From Undibacterium paludis (GTDB taxonomy: Bacteria; Pseudomonadota; Gammaproteobacteria; Burkholderiales; Burkholderiaceae_D): a stretch of 64,000 bases of DNA. The notes below the pieces were generated by a model, which made no database searches, was not told where the DNA came from, and saw only the letters and a list, made by a program, of their open reading frames with translations. The stretch covers positions 62,001 through 126,000 of the forward strand of contig NZ_JAKZHX010000002.1 in assembly GCF_022568815.1 (NCBI RefSeq), given 5' to 3'. Made by a program: the position numbers and the translations under genes. Below are positions 7,845-16,481 of the stretch, piece by piece; the first letter of the stretch is position 1; every line of letters begins with the position of its first letter.

Positions 7845-8984
7845 CTATGCCGCGTTTTTAAAGCCAGGTTGCGCCACAAATCTGGCCAGATGGTGATCTG
7901 TATCACCCAGTGTCAATTCGATGATGGTCAGGCGTTTGAACATGTGGGCGACAGGCAGTTCATCGGTGACACCCATGCCGCCGTGCAATTGCACAGCTTG
8001 CTGACCTATGTATTTTGCTGCCTGACCTATCCTGGCTTTTGCTGCCGATACAGTGCGGCGACGCTCTTCCGCGTTATCAGAGGCAATTTTGACCGCGGCG
8101 AGGGTCGCCATGGAGCGCGACTGCTCCATTTCCATGAACATCTCGGCCATGCGATGTTGCAAGACCTGGAACTTGCCAATGGGCACGCCAAACTGCTGGC
8201 GAGTCTTCAGATATTCCAGCGTTGCTGATGTGATTGCTTCCATGATGCCTATGGCCTCGGCACATAACAGTGTGACGCCATAGTCGGCAACTGCATCCAG
8301 CAATTCCCAGGCGGCGCCGGCATCTGCAAGCAAGGCATCGGCACTGACTTGCACCTGATTCAGGCTGATGTCGGCAGCGCGATAGCCATCGATGGTCCGG
8401 TAATCGCGACGGCTGACGCCTGCGGCATTGGCATCAATGATGAACAGGCTGATGCCGTTAGTATCACGTTGTGCTCCGCTGCTACGGGCTGAAACAATCA
8501 GCTTGTCGGCTTGCGCACCATGCAAAACGACGGTTTTACTGCCATTTAATACATAGCCTTCTGCAGTTTTGTTTGCTGTTGAGACGATGTCGAGCAGATC
8601 ATGACGTGACTGTCTTTCGCCCAGGGCACTGGCCAGTTTGATTTCACCAGTCGCCACCTGTTCCAGCACGTTGCTGTGTTTGCCGGATTTTTTCAGGAAT
8701 TCGGCAGCCATGACAGTTGCAAAATAAGGTTCAATAACTATGCCACGCCCCAGTTCCTGCATGATGACGAGCATGTCAACAGCACTGCCACTGAAACCAC
8801 CTTGCTCCTCAGGGACGGGCAGGGCCAGTGCCCCAAGTTCGGTCAGTCCAGCCCATGCATCGGACGAGACGCCTTCTGCGGAAGTGATGATGCGCTTGCG
8901 TTGTTCAAAGTTATAGTCTTTTTCTACCCAGCGACGCAAGGCATCGGCAAACTGTGTTTGTTCTTGTGTCAAATTGAAGTCCAT
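7845..8984 (-). CDS. acyl-CoA dehydrogenase
   Basis: A 379-residue FAD flavoenzyme that introduces a trans-2 double bond into an acyl-CoA. It shows the family's order: N-terminal helical domain (MDFNLTQEQTQFADAL), mid beta-barrel, and C-terminal four-helix domain with TRQQFGVPIGKFQVLQHR and QLHGGMGVTDELPVAH. It is most like the shorter partner of the paired dehydrogenases that work as heteromers in breakdown of sterol or other bulky acids. The start is set by GGAG before ATG. It begins 10 bases after the stop of the other dehydrogenase gene, so both are co-transcribed. The substrate is unknown. Confidence 0.85.
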   Translation of the reverse strand: MDFNLTQEQTQFADALRRWVEKDYNFEQRKRIITSAEGVSSDAWAGLTELGALALPVPEEQGGFSGSAVDMLVIMQELGRGIVIEPYFATVMAAEFLKKSGKHSNVLEQVATGEIKLASALGERQSRHDLLDIVSTANKTAEGYVLNGSKTVVLHGAQADKLIVSARSSGAQRDTNGISLFIIDANAAGVSRRDYRTIDGYRAADISLNQVQVSADALLADAGAAWELLDAVADYGVTLLCAEAIGIMEAITSATLEYLKTRQQFGVPIGKFQVLQHRMAEMFMEMEQSRSMATLAAVKIASDNAEERRRTVSAAKARIGQAAKYIGQQAVQLHGGMGVTDELPVAHMFKRLTIIELTLGDTDHHLARFVAQPGFKNAA

Positions 8985-8994
8985 TTTGCTCTCC

Positions 8995-10185
8995 TCACAG
9001 ACCCAGTATCATTTGGGTGATGATATTTTTTTGAATTTCGTTAGAACCGCCATAGATGGAAGTCTTGCGGAAATTGAAGTAATACGGCGTCAATGGCGCC
9101 GCATCATCGTCACCGACGACGCTGTGTGCAGTTTCACCTTCAAGGAAGGCTGGGTCAAACGGCAGGCCGTAAGGGCCGATGGCTTCCACCATCAATTCGG
9201 TCAGTCTTTGCTGGATTTCCGTCCCCTTGATCTTGAGCAGCGATGCTTCTGGTCCAGGACGGCCACTGTCTTGAGAAATAACGCGTAACACAGTGATTTC
9301 CAGTGCCATCAATTCGATTTCCAGGCTGGCGACTTTATTGGCGTAGACGGCATCATTGATCAGCGGCTGGCCGTTTTTCTGGTGTTTGGTTGCAATACGC
9401 TTCAAGAACTGCAATTCACGTTTGGCACGGCCAACGGCGGCGATATTGGTACGTTCGTGACCGAGCAGGTATTTGGCATAGGTCCAGCCTTTGTTTTCTT
9501 CGCCTATCAAGTTTTGTACCGGGACTTTGACGTTGTCGAAGAAAACTTCATTTACCTCATGCTCCTCATCGAGCATGATGATGGGGCGTACGGTAATGCC
9601 TTGTGTTTTCATATCTATCAGCAAGAAAGAAATACCTTCTTGCTTGCGGGCTGCCGGGTCAGTTCGCACCAGGCAAAAAATCATGTCGGCGTGCTGGGCC
9701 AGGGTAGTCCAGGTCTTTTGCCCATTGACGATATAGTAATCACCTTCGCGCTCGGCACGGGTTTTAAGCGATGCAAGGTCAGAGCCAGAACCAGGTTCGG
9801 AGTAACCCTGGCACCACCAGTCTTCGCAACTGAGTATGCGCGGCAGGTAATAATCTTTTTGGGACTGGTTGCCAAAGGCCATGATGACGGGGGCAACCAT
9901 GTTGACGCCGAAGGGCAGGATCGCAGGGGTACCTACGCGTGCGCATTCTTCTTCAAAAATATGGCGCTGGGTTGGTGTCCAGCCCGTTCCGCCATATTCG
10001 GCGGGCCAGCCTGGGGCAACCCAGCCTTGTTTGGCCAGTATCTTGTGCCAGCGAACAAAATCTTCTCTGGACAGGCGTTTATGGTTCAGTACTTTTTGTT
10101 GCAAATCTTGTGGAAGATTCGCTTCCAGATAACTGCGCACCTGATCACGGAAGGCGAGGTCTTCTGCCGTATAGTTCAAATCCAT
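8995..10185 (-). CDS. acyl-CoA dehydrogenase
   Basis: A 396-residue acyl-CoA dehydrogenase, first gene of the leftward pair. Motifs in order: WPAEYGGTGW, GYSEPGSGSDLASLKTRA (flavin/substrate loop), NGQKTWTT, and the C-terminal RKTSIYGGSNEIQKNII. Replacement of the usual catalytic-Glu region by IYGGSNEIQ is typical of this branch, found in heteromeric sterol- or naphthenate-type dehydrogenases. The start was moved 17 codons into the open frame because GGAG is 5 bases before that ATG and the family begins at MDLNYTAED. Electrons would pass to ETF. The neighbouring dehydrogenase and MaoC genes suggest one degradation pathway. Confidence 0.85.
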   Translation of the reverse strand: MDLNYTAEDLAFRDQVRSYLEANLPQDLQQKVLNHKRLSREDFVRWHKILAKQGWVAPGWPAEYGGTGWTPTQRHIFEEECARVGTPAILPFGVNMVAPVIMAFGNQSQKDYYLPRILSCEDWWCQGYSEPGSGSDLASLKTRAEREGDYYIVNGQKTWTTLAQHADMIFCLVRTDPAARKQEGISFLLIDMKTQGITVRPIIMLDEEHEVNEVFFDNVKVPVQNLIGEENKGWTYAKYLLGHERTNIAAVGRAKRELQFLKRIATKHQKNGQPLINDAVYANKVASLEIELMALEITVLRVISQDSGRPGPEASLLKIKGTEIQQRLTELMVEAIGPYGLPFDPAFLEGETAHSVVGDDDAAPLTPYYFNFRKTSIYGGSNEIQKNIITQMILGL

Positions 10186-10356
10186 GTTGTCTCCTGTTTT
10201 ATGATGGTCGCAACAAGCACGCAAAGAAAAAAGCACGACCGTTCAAAACTTATTGTACAACGGATTTTGAAAATGATGCTAGCGGTCTTTCATGTCAGTA
10301 TGCTTCTTCGGTTTTTATCGTTTGTTACTGAGGGGGAAGTCGATGAGAAATGAAAA

Positions 10357-10385
10357 AATGCCAGGGCTCGTGAAGTCCTGGCATT
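10357..10385 (-). terminator. terminator after the DUF3857 gene
   Basis: A 9-bp stem (AATGCCAGG with CCTGGCATT) around an 11-base loop lies 30 bases beyond the stop. Leftward it is followed by a run of T. Confidence 0.75.
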
Positions 10386-10414
10386 GAAATTTCGGCTTAT
10401 GTGAGGCGGCAGAC

Positions 10415-12268
10415 TTATTGAACTTCTACAATGAACTGACTACGCAGGTCTTGCACCATTCTCTTGATAGTTGCCTGCATGGCCAGATAGTCCTGGGGTG
10501 TGCAGACGCGGCTGCCTTCTTTATGGCTTTTAAAGCTTCTGTGTATGATGACCTGCTTGTTACTGCGGGTGTATTTGGCCTGGTATTGGAAGAAGTTGGT
10601 TTTGATATCGACATCCTTGGGCAGGTAGAGAATGTTGGCTGCTGACGGGAACTGGTAAGTGGCTTCTTCCTTGATATCATGCTCGGGGCAAACAAAATTT
10701 TGTGTGCGCTCTGCTTCATTCGTCAAACCATAGACTTCGTTGGCCAACCCCGCATACAGGCTGCTGTTTGCCGAAATACCGACAGTGCCAGGCAGATAAG
10801 CCCAGTTCTCTGCATGGCCTTTGAGCTTGAACTCATACTGGTTGTCGTTTTTCTTCAGGTCACCTAGCTCGACAGTACCACTTCCTTTCATGCCATAGCT
10901 TTTAAGAATGTTTTCTACAGCGGTGTCCTGGTCACTCTTTTTCCAGCGGCTTTGATCATAACGAGTAGGCTCTGCAATCTGGCCTGTATCCTTGCGTGAA
11001 AATTCAAATTGCGCTGCGCCATTTGCATCGAGATTGACTTTGTACACATTACTTATCTGGGCAAGCTGTGTGACAGGGGTTCTGCCTATTTCCCCGGTTT
11101 TTGTCAGTATCGTCGGTTTGTCCCATTCTGATGCAGGCAAAAAACCACCGTTTACGTTAACAGCAGTTGAGTCAAGATACAGATTCAGTGAAGGGATATA
11201 GGTGATGGCATGATTAAATTGCCCAAGACTGGCGACCTGGGGCAGTTTATAAGAGTTGCCCGCATTGATCAGTACAGGCGTACTTTCTATGCCAGCGGCA
11301 TTCAGCATGGCCTCCATCAGACTGGTGTGGTCCTTGCAATCGCCATATAGATTGTCCATGATCTCGTCTGCATTGTGCGGTATCAGGCCACCATTGCCTA
11401 TATACACAGCGACGTAACGAATATTTTTCCTCACCCAATCGTAGATCGCAAAAGCCTTGTCGCGCGGCTCGGTCAGGCCTCTTGTCAACTCTTCGGTTTT
11501 TGCCCTGATTCTGGCGTTTGACGCTGTGGTCTGTGATGCTGTCTTGAAATAAGCTTTGCCAAGGCTGGCATAGTCAGGGAAGGTCGAAACGGTCAATTGC
11601 TTGCCATAGTCTGCGTAGCTGACAGAAGAAGCTTCCAGTCTGGGGTTTTCTGAAGGGACATAATCCCAGCGATAAATGGTGCGGCCGTTCAGGCTGATTG
11701 GTGCTGTCGGTGTGAAGCCCGATGCTTCGCTGCGCAAAGACATATCAGCAGGCATGTCATAGGTGACGGTAAGCTGTTTCGTGGGCATGAAACGTGTCGG
11801 GGTGTAGTCACTGAATTGCCCGGGAAACATCGCGGTCTTGCGTGTTTTGACATATCTGGAATATATCTTGTCGCCGACTGCGACTTCCGGGTAGATGGCG
11901 ACCTTGACCTGCATGTCCTGGAACATGGGAGCGCCACTATATGCAGGTTCCTGCTGCAGTTTGATTTGCTCGGGCTTGACAGGGATTTTTCGGCCATCTG
12001 CTTTCTCTGTATAGGCTTCCAGTAACTCAAAATTCTCCAGACTGCGGTTGAAATGCCACTGTCTTTGTGAGTGAGAGGCGACGGCGCGCTCTTCATTGAT
12101 TTGCGTAAAATATTCAACGGTTTCTGTATAGCTGCCATCTTTATTGACAACAAAAGACTGAATTTCTTTTAGTATGGTCACAGAAGGATCGGTGCCATTG
12201 TCTTTGGCATTCACGCTTGCGCCTGCAAAGAGAAGGCTGCAGGTCAGGGCAATAAATTTCTTTTTCAT
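10415..12268 (-). CDS. exported DUF3857 and transglutaminase-like protein
   Basis: A 617-residue protein with a signal peptide (MKKKFIALTCSLLFAGASVNA), so probably periplasmic. An N-terminal DUF3857 beta domain spans about residues 30-220. A transglutaminase-like domain follows with the Cys-His-Asp triad at Cys311 (YGDCKDH), His353 (FNHAITYI) and Asp366 (YLDSTA). The remaining 240 residues form a C-terminal beta domain that includes ARKDTGQ-type repeats and YLPGTVGISANSS. Members of this family are common in Bacteroidetes and Oxalobacteraceae; substrates are unknown, but a thiol protease, transamidase or peptide-binding role is usual for the fold. The gene stands alone with its own terminator, and no clear ribosome site is visible before the ATG. 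Confidence 0.82.
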   Translation of the reverse strand: MKKKFIALTCSLLFAGASVNAKDNGTDPSVTILKEIQSFVVNKDGSYTETVEYFTQINEERAVASHSQRQWHFNRSLENFELLEAYTEKADGRKIPVKPEQIKLQQEPAYSGAPMFQDMQVKVAIYPEVAVGDKIYSRYVKTRKTAMFPGQFSDYTPTRFMPTKQLTVTYDMPADMSLRSEASGFTPTAPISLNGRTIYRWDYVPSENPRLEASSVSYADYGKQLTVSTFPDYASLGKAYFKTASQTTASNARIRAKTEELTRGLTEPRDKAFAIYDWVRKNIRYVAVYIGNGGLIPHNADEIMDNLYGDCKDHTSLMEAMLNAAGIESTPVLINAGNSYKLPQVASLGQFNHAITYIPSLNLYLDSTAVNVNGGFLPASEWDKPTILTKTGEIGRTPVTQLAQISNVYKVNLDANGAAQFEFSRKDTGQIAEPTRYDQSRWKKSDQDTAVENILKSYGMKGSGTVELGDLKKNDNQYEFKLKGHAENWAYLPGTVGISANSSLYAGLANEVYGLTNEAERTQNFVCPEHDIKEEATYQFPSAANILYLPKDVDIKTNFFQYQAKYTRSNKQVIIHRSFKSHKEGSRVCTPQDYLAMQATIKRMVQDLRSQFIVEVQ

Positions 12269-12398
12269 GGAATGACTGGATACCCGGGAGGTCTGTCTTG
12301 AATTTTAAAAAAAGCAATTATAAAACTTATCAAAGTGATAGTTGCGCTTATTTTGCAAGGCAACCTGCCCTGAATGATGCACAAACCTGCGCGATAAA

Positions 12399-12896
12399 CT
12401 ATGTGCTTGGGGATGGGGGCTTGAGATCAAGGCGCATTGGCAGGAAAGAAATGCCGTGATTCTGTATCAGGTCCGAAGATGGAATAAAACCCAGGTGTGC
12501 ATAAACAGGAATGGCTTTGACGGAGGAATTGACGGTGAATGGTCCCTTATAGCCCTGTCTGGCAGAAACTTCTTGCGCACGATGCCACAATTTTTTTGCC
12601 AGTCCCTTACCCTGGAAATCAGGGTCGACAAATAAATGAAAGATATGGCTGGTGTCGCGCAGTGCGATGAAGCCAGCCAGTCGCTCATCCTGGCATGCCA
12701 GGATGTAGCTGTAGCGTGCATCTTCAATATAGCTGCGTTCCGCCTGTTCTGACACCGAGTTTAAAAAAACTTCAGCACCTGCACCATCTGCATGGGTGAA
12801 AAAGTCCTGACAGAACAGACTGATCAAGGTGCTGACAGCCTGTGCATCAGGGCTGCCAGCACGACGAAATTGCAGGGTTTCAAGTTGCCTGTTCAT
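12399..12896 (-). CDS. GNAT-family N-acetyltransferase
   Basis: A 165-residue acetyltransferase. The acetyl-CoA binding motif A is present as HLFVDPDFQGKGLAKKLWHRA (Q/R-x-x-G-x-G/A type), followed by the typical NSSVKAIPVYAHLGF segment near the C-terminus. It would transfer acetyl from acetyl-CoA to an amine; the substrate is unknown. I used the first ATG (MNRQLETLQF). A TTG codon 13 codons upstream, whose bases overlap the TGA of the upstream gene, is a possible coupled start, but its extra residues do not resemble the family. It probably shares a transcript with the DUF2863 gene. Confidence 0.78.
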   Translation of the reverse strand: MNRQLETLQFRRAGSPDAQAVSTLISLFCQDFFTHADGAGAEVFLNSVSEQAERSYIEDARYSYILACQDERLAGFIALRDTSHIFHLFVDPDFQGKGLAKKLWHRAQEVSARQGYKGPFTVNSSVKAIPVYAHLGFIPSSDLIQNHGISFLPMRLDLKPPSPST

Positions 12897-12931
12897 AACG
12901 ATGCACTGGTTTGCCAGGATAACTGCTACGT

Positions 12932-14158
12932 TCAATGAAAATGCGTTGCGCCGGGTGTTGGCGCATCATCGGGCATTTCTGTATGCACCAGATCACTGTC
13001 GCGGTCGGCAAACAGAGGGGTGCCGCAATCATCGCAAAATTCCATCGCAAAAATCTCTTCCAGCTGGATGATGTCGGTCACGCCACATTCTTGCAGTATG
13101 GCGGGTATTTCTCCCGCCAGTTGCTCGTTTTCATCGAGGTTGACTGCGGTAACCTGGTCCTCGGCCTGATACAGTGGCCAGACCACGCCGTAAATGACTT
13201 CAGGTGCATCACGCAGGCAAAAGCTCAGACGATATTCATCGATTTGCCCGGGATTTTCCTGTTCACCGAATGAGGCAATGATGACGGTAAACTGATCCGC
13301 TTCCTTGCCCAGCGATTGAGTCAGGTAGAACAGGGCGGAGCGTATGGTGGCAGGGCGTATCTTGATGTCTGCTTCACGGCAGGCTGTGTAGTAGGCTTCT
13401 GGTAATAGCAGTTCCACGCCACAGCCTGGCAGCAGGCGCTTGATGGTTGCTTCTGTCTGCTGCTGCCACTGCAGCAAAGCATCACTTTTTGCCTGCGCGC
13501 AGTCATACGGCGCATCTATTGTTTGCCAATGGAAAATGGGTTGACCGGCAGGCACCAGCAATACCCCCAGTACATAACGTATATCGGCCAGAAAAGGAAC
13601 AGTCTGCGCGCGTTCTGCCTCTGCCGGAGCCGGCGTATTTTTCAGCATGGATTGACTGTGGCGCTCCAGCAATGCGTAGGTTTCCACATGGTTGCGCGGC
13701 AATTGATCTATCGAATACAGGGTGGGCAAGAGACGCAATCGGGTTTGTTCTGCCAGCAGATGGGCTGACAGTTGTGTATTCAAAATCGTCAGGGCTTCTG
13801 CTGGAATGGTGCCTGATGCGATTTCAAACCTGGTCCAGGCCAATATCGGGGCGGCGACGAGCAGGCTGGTATATGCCTTCCCCTCATGCTCAAGGTGCGT
13901 GCAGGTGCTGACTGATTCCAGTGTCTCTGTCAGCACTTCATAACCGTTGGGGTGTGTCTGAAACAGGTGTTCGGTAGCCGCTTCGAGCATCTCTTGATGA
14001 TGCAATTTGAGGCTCTTGGTCACCAGGCTGTCAAGCTTGGCTTGCCAGTCCAGGTCTTCGATACGGCTGGCTGATTGCGCAACGGCAAGCGCAAGATTGG
14101 CTACGCGCTGGCTTTCTGCGGCGAGTTTGAGGCGATTTCTTTTTATTGGTCGACGCAT
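12932..14158 (-). CDS. DUF2863 family protein
   Basis: A 408-residue cytoplasmic protein that I match by its start (MRRPIKRNRLKLAAESQRV) and overall pattern to DUF2863, a Burkholderiales family without known function. It is mostly helical in the first half. The C-terminal end has MEFCDDCGTPLFADRDSDLVH, where CxxC could bind a metal, then a short His-ending tail (GATHFH). Two earlier in-frame starts exist (TTG and ATG up to 15 codons upstream); I chose the ATG where family similarity begins, although no good ribosome site is seen for any of them. The downstream GNAT gene is close enough to be co-transcribed. Confidence 0.65.
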   Translation of the reverse strand: MRRPIKRNRLKLAAESQRVANLALAVAQSASRIEDLDWQAKLDSLVTKSLKLHHQEMLEAATEHLFQTHPNGYEVLTETLESVSTCTHLEHEGKAYTSLLVAAPILAWTRFEIASGTIPAEALTILNTQLSAHLLAEQTRLRLLPTLYSIDQLPRNHVETYALLERHSQSMLKNTPAPAEAERAQTVPFLADIRYVLGVLLVPAGQPIFHWQTIDAPYDCAQAKSDALLQWQQQTEATIKRLLPGCGVELLLPEAYYTACREADIKIRPATIRSALFYLTQSLGKEADQFTVIIASFGEQENPGQIDEYRLSFCLRDAPEVIYGVVWPLYQAEDQVTAVNLDENEQLAGEIPAILQECGVTDIIQLEEIFAMEFCDDCGTPLFADRDSDLVHTEMPDDAPTPGATHFH

Positions 14159-14231
14159 GCTGAAATAGTGTTGTAGAGGTAAGTGCATTGTAAAACCGAT
14201 CAACCAATGCGCTTACCCCGGATGAATGAAA

Positions 14232-14924
14232 TTATTTCTTTGCGTATTGTGTTTTGCCAAACAGTACATCCCTGGCTTTATCATTATCAAGTGGCTTGCG
14301 CAGGTTTGCCAGAACCTCCACGCCCCGCTGCACGGCCGGGCGCTGGCTGATGGCATCAAACCAGCGCTTGGCATGTGGAAAATCTGCCCAGTCCACACCC
14401 TGGTTGGCAAAAGACCGTGTCCACGGAAATACTGCTATATCAGCGATAGTGTACTCTTCCCCGGCGAGATAGCTGGTTTTTTCCAGTTGTTTATCGATGA
14501 CACCGTAAATGCGCTTGCTTTCGTTGGTATAGCGGTCAATGGCATAGTCAAGTTTTTCCGGTGCGTAAAGACGGAAATGATGTGCCTGGCCCAGCATGGG
14601 GCCGACGCTGCCCATCTGGAACATCAGCCATTCCAGCACTTTGTATTTTTCGCGGTCCGTTTTGCCAAGCAACATGCCGGTTTTGCCTGCGAGATAGACC
14701 AATATGGCGCCCGACTCAAACAGGGAAATCGGCTTGCCATCCGGGCCGTCTGCATCAACGATGGCGGGTATTTTGTTATTCGGTGAAATTGCCAGAAAAT
14801 CCGCCTTGAACTGATCACCTGCACCAATATCTACGGGAATTGCTCGGTAGGGTAAACCGCATTCTTCCAGCATGATATGTACTTTGTGTCCATTGGGAGT
14901 GGGCCAGGAATAAACGTCTATCAT
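14232..14924 (-). CDS. glutathione S-transferase (YfcG/Ure2-like)
   Basis: A 230-residue thioredoxin-fold/helical GST. The N-terminal domain starts MIDVYSWPTPNGHKVHIMLEE; TPNG is the motif of the YfcG/Ure2p-like Nu-class, in which a Thr/Asn replaces the usual catalytic Tyr/Ser and which often has disulfide reductase activity. NNKIPAIVD supplies the cis-Pro and SLFESGAILVYLA the glutathione gamma-Glu contact. The C-terminal helical domain includes YTIADIAVFPW. GAGGA before the ATG supports the start. It stands alone. Likely role: glutathione-dependent peroxide or disulfide reduction. Confidence 0.88.
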   Translation of the reverse strand: MIDVYSWPTPNGHKVHIMLEECGLPYRAIPVDIGAGDQFKADFLAISPNNKIPAIVDADGPDGKPISLFESGAILVYLAGKTGMLLGKTDREKYKVLEWLMFQMGSVGPMLGQAHHFRLYAPEKLDYAIDRYTNESKRIYGVIDKQLEKTSYLAGEEYTIADIAVFPWTRSFANQGVDWADFPHAKRWFDAISQRPAVQRGVEVLANLRKPLDNDKARDVLFGKTQYAKK

Positions 14925-15078
14925 TGCTTTCCTCTTTACTTGGTTGATGAAAACGTCAAGTATCCATTATGCATAGATTCATGCGTTTGCGCTTCAATCC
15001 AGAATAAATGCCAGCACTTGTACCTGACATGTTGCAAGGGCGGCTTTATACTCAATGCTCGTCAAATATAAACATCCT

Positions 15079-15957
15079 ATGAAAAAAACTGCGCTGCCGC
15101 CCTTGTTTGCTCTGCATTTTGCCGTGTTTCTGTTTGGTACTGCAGGTGTGCTGGGGAAGATGCTGGCAGTCAGCTCATTATTGCTGGTATTTGGACGTAC
15201 CTTGTTTGCTGCCTTATGCCTGATTCCTGTCCTGGTTTACCAGCGGCAATTGCATTTTCACGATGTGTCAAAGCGTGTCGTTCTTTGTGGTTTTTTGCTG
15301 GCTGTACACTGGCTGACTTTCTTTGCCTCACTGAATTTTGCTCCCGTTGCCTTTGGTCTGATGGGGTTTGCCAGTTTCCCCTTGTTTGTGGCCATGCTTG
15401 AACCCTGGTTTTTTAAAGAACCGGGAAGCGCGCATGATGCCTGGGCTGCTGTGCTTGTGGTCGCAGGCATGGCGATGATGGTCAGTGGCAGTTCATGGAA
15501 TGATGGTGCCGTTTTCGCTTTGGGCCTGGGCATATTGTCCGGCTTCAGTTTTGCCTTGCTGGCCATGGTGAATCGATGGCAGGGGAGTCGTATCCCTCCA
15601 TTCAAACTGGCCTTCTTGCAAAATGGTTTGGCTACTGTTCTGCTTCTGCCTTTGGTATTGGCATCCGGTGATTTGATCGGTCACAGTGCACAAACCTGGT
15701 TGGGGCTGGTTTTGCTCGGCACGGTGTTTACGGCTTTATCCCATGGCTTGTTCATGTCAAGCCTTCGTCATGTATCCGCCAGCTTTGCCAGTATTGTGAC
15801 CTCGTTGGAGCCAGTGTATGGCATGTTACTGGCTTTTTTGATCCTGCAGGAAACGCCTGGTATACGGGAATTGGCCGGCGCTTCCGTCATTTTGGCTGCC
15901 ACGGCTTACGCCAGCTATCAGCATCAGGCACATGAGGTCGTGCGTCAGGGGCACTGA
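15079..15957 (+). CDS. EamA/DMT-superfamily membrane transporter
   Basis: A 292-residue inner-membrane protein with about ten hydrophobic segments arranged as two EamA repeats (for example FALHFAVFLFGTAGVLGKML and GILSGFSFALLAMVNRWQ), with charged loops between. DMT transporters export or import small metabolites such as amino acids, nucleosides or choline-like compounds. A start 8 codons upstream is possible, but MKKTALPPL is the usual opening; neither has a strong ribosome site. The gene is transcribed divergently from the GST gene across 154 bp. The substrate cannot be predicted. Confidence 0.82.
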   Translation: MKKTALPPLFALHFAVFLFGTAGVLGKMLAVSSLLLVFGRTLFAALCLIPVLVYQRQLHFHDVSKRVVLCGFLLAVHWLTFFASLNFAPVAFGLMGFASFPLFVAMLEPWFFKEPGSAHDAWAAVLVVAGMAMMVSGSSWNDGAVFALGLGILSGFSFALLAMVNRWQGSRIPPFKLAFLQNGLATVLLLPLVLASGDLIGHSAQTWLGLVLLGTVFTALSHGLFMSSLRHVSASFASIVTSLEPVYGMLLAFLILQETPGIRELAGASVILAATAYASYQHQAHEVVRQGH

Positions 15958-16021
15958 CAAGAGCAGCGAGCTTCTCCCTTCCATTTTGTATTATTTTCAA
16001 CAAGTGCTCGTGCTAAGTATG

Positions 16022-16071
16022 TAAATAGACAAAATAATCTAGACAAATTAATCTAGACAATATAATCTACA
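16022..16071 (+). repeat. four phased 14-bp repeats, probable BlaI-type operator ladder
   Basis: The unit AATCTAGACAA occurs at 16036 and 16050, a truncated unit (AATCTACA) at 16064 and a partial one (TAGACAA) at 16026, all exactly 14 bp apart. The same bases can be read as three overlapping 16-bp imperfect palindromes of the form TAGACA...TAATCTA starting at 16026, 16040 and 16054. They cover a TATAAT box and end 29 bases before the start of a BlaI/MecI-type repressor gene. BlaI-type repressors bind short TACA/TGTA-type dyads as dimers and repress their own operon. Confidence 0.65.
16040..16066 (+). promoter_or_regulatory. probable promoter of the blaI-like operon
   Basis: A perfect -10 box TATAAT (16061-16066) is preceded at 15 bp by TAGACA, which differs from TTGACA by one base. 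The spacing is shorter than the ideal 17. Both boxes lie inside the operator repeats, so repressor binding would block RNA polymerase. Confidence 0.5.
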
Positions 16072-16100
16072 TCTTAATCAATTACTCACAAGAACAGGGT

Positions 16101-16481
16101 ATGAACAAAATCATTTCACGCAAACCAACGACAGCAGAGCTGGATTTGCTGCGTCTGATGTGGCAATTAGGGCCGTCAACTGTCAAGGATGTACACCAGG
16201 CGGCGGTACTGGACCGGCCAGAACTGTCTTATGCGACCGTATTGCGGCTCATGCAAGTCATGCACACCAAGGGCTTGCTCAACAGGGACGAGACCCAGCG
16301 TTCACACGTATACGTTGCAGCACAGGCACAGGATTCCTTGCAGACAAATCTCTTGAAGGACTTGATTCATAAGGCTTTCTCGGGATCAGCCAAAGACTTG
16401 GTGATGGCGGCCTTGCGTGGCCACGTCAGTAAAGAAGAGCGGGAAGAAATTCAAAAAATGCTGAATGAGGACAATAAATGA
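16101..16481 (+). CDS. BlaI/MecI/CopY-family transcriptional repressor
   Basis: A 126-residue winged-helix repressor. The N-terminal domain has the family opening (KPTTAELDLLRLMWQLGPSTVKDVH) and recognition helix region ELSYATVLRLMQVMHTKGLLNRDETQRSHVY. The C-terminal half (DLIHKAFSGSAKDLVMAAL) is the dimerisation helix that the partner protease cleaves in BlaI and MecI. Its stop codon overlaps the start of an M56 protease gene (ATGA), the classic blaI-blaR1 order. The 14-bp repeats just upstream indicate autorepression. No beta-lactamase or PBP gene is nearby, so the signal and target are unknown. Confidence 0.88.
   Translation: MNKIISRKPTTAELDLLRLMWQLGPSTVKDVHQAAVLDRPELSYATVLRLMQVMHTKGLLNRDETQRSHVYVAAQAQDSLQTNLLKDLIHKAFSGSAKDLVMAALRGHVSKEEREEIQKMLNEDNK

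Noticed and set aside
10242-10271. TTCAAAA and TTTTGAA arms upstream of the acyl-CoA dehydrogenase pair
   Set aside because: The arms are AT-rich and 16 bp apart, within what chance allows.
9382-10353. 323-codon plus-strand open frame
   Set aside because: It lies opposite the acyl-CoA dehydrogenase gene, has no ribosome site, and its composition is that of an antisense frame.
16022-16071. CRISPR-like reading of the 14-bp repeats
   Set aside because: There are no spacers of usual length and the units directly abut; the position before a repressor gene explains them as operators.
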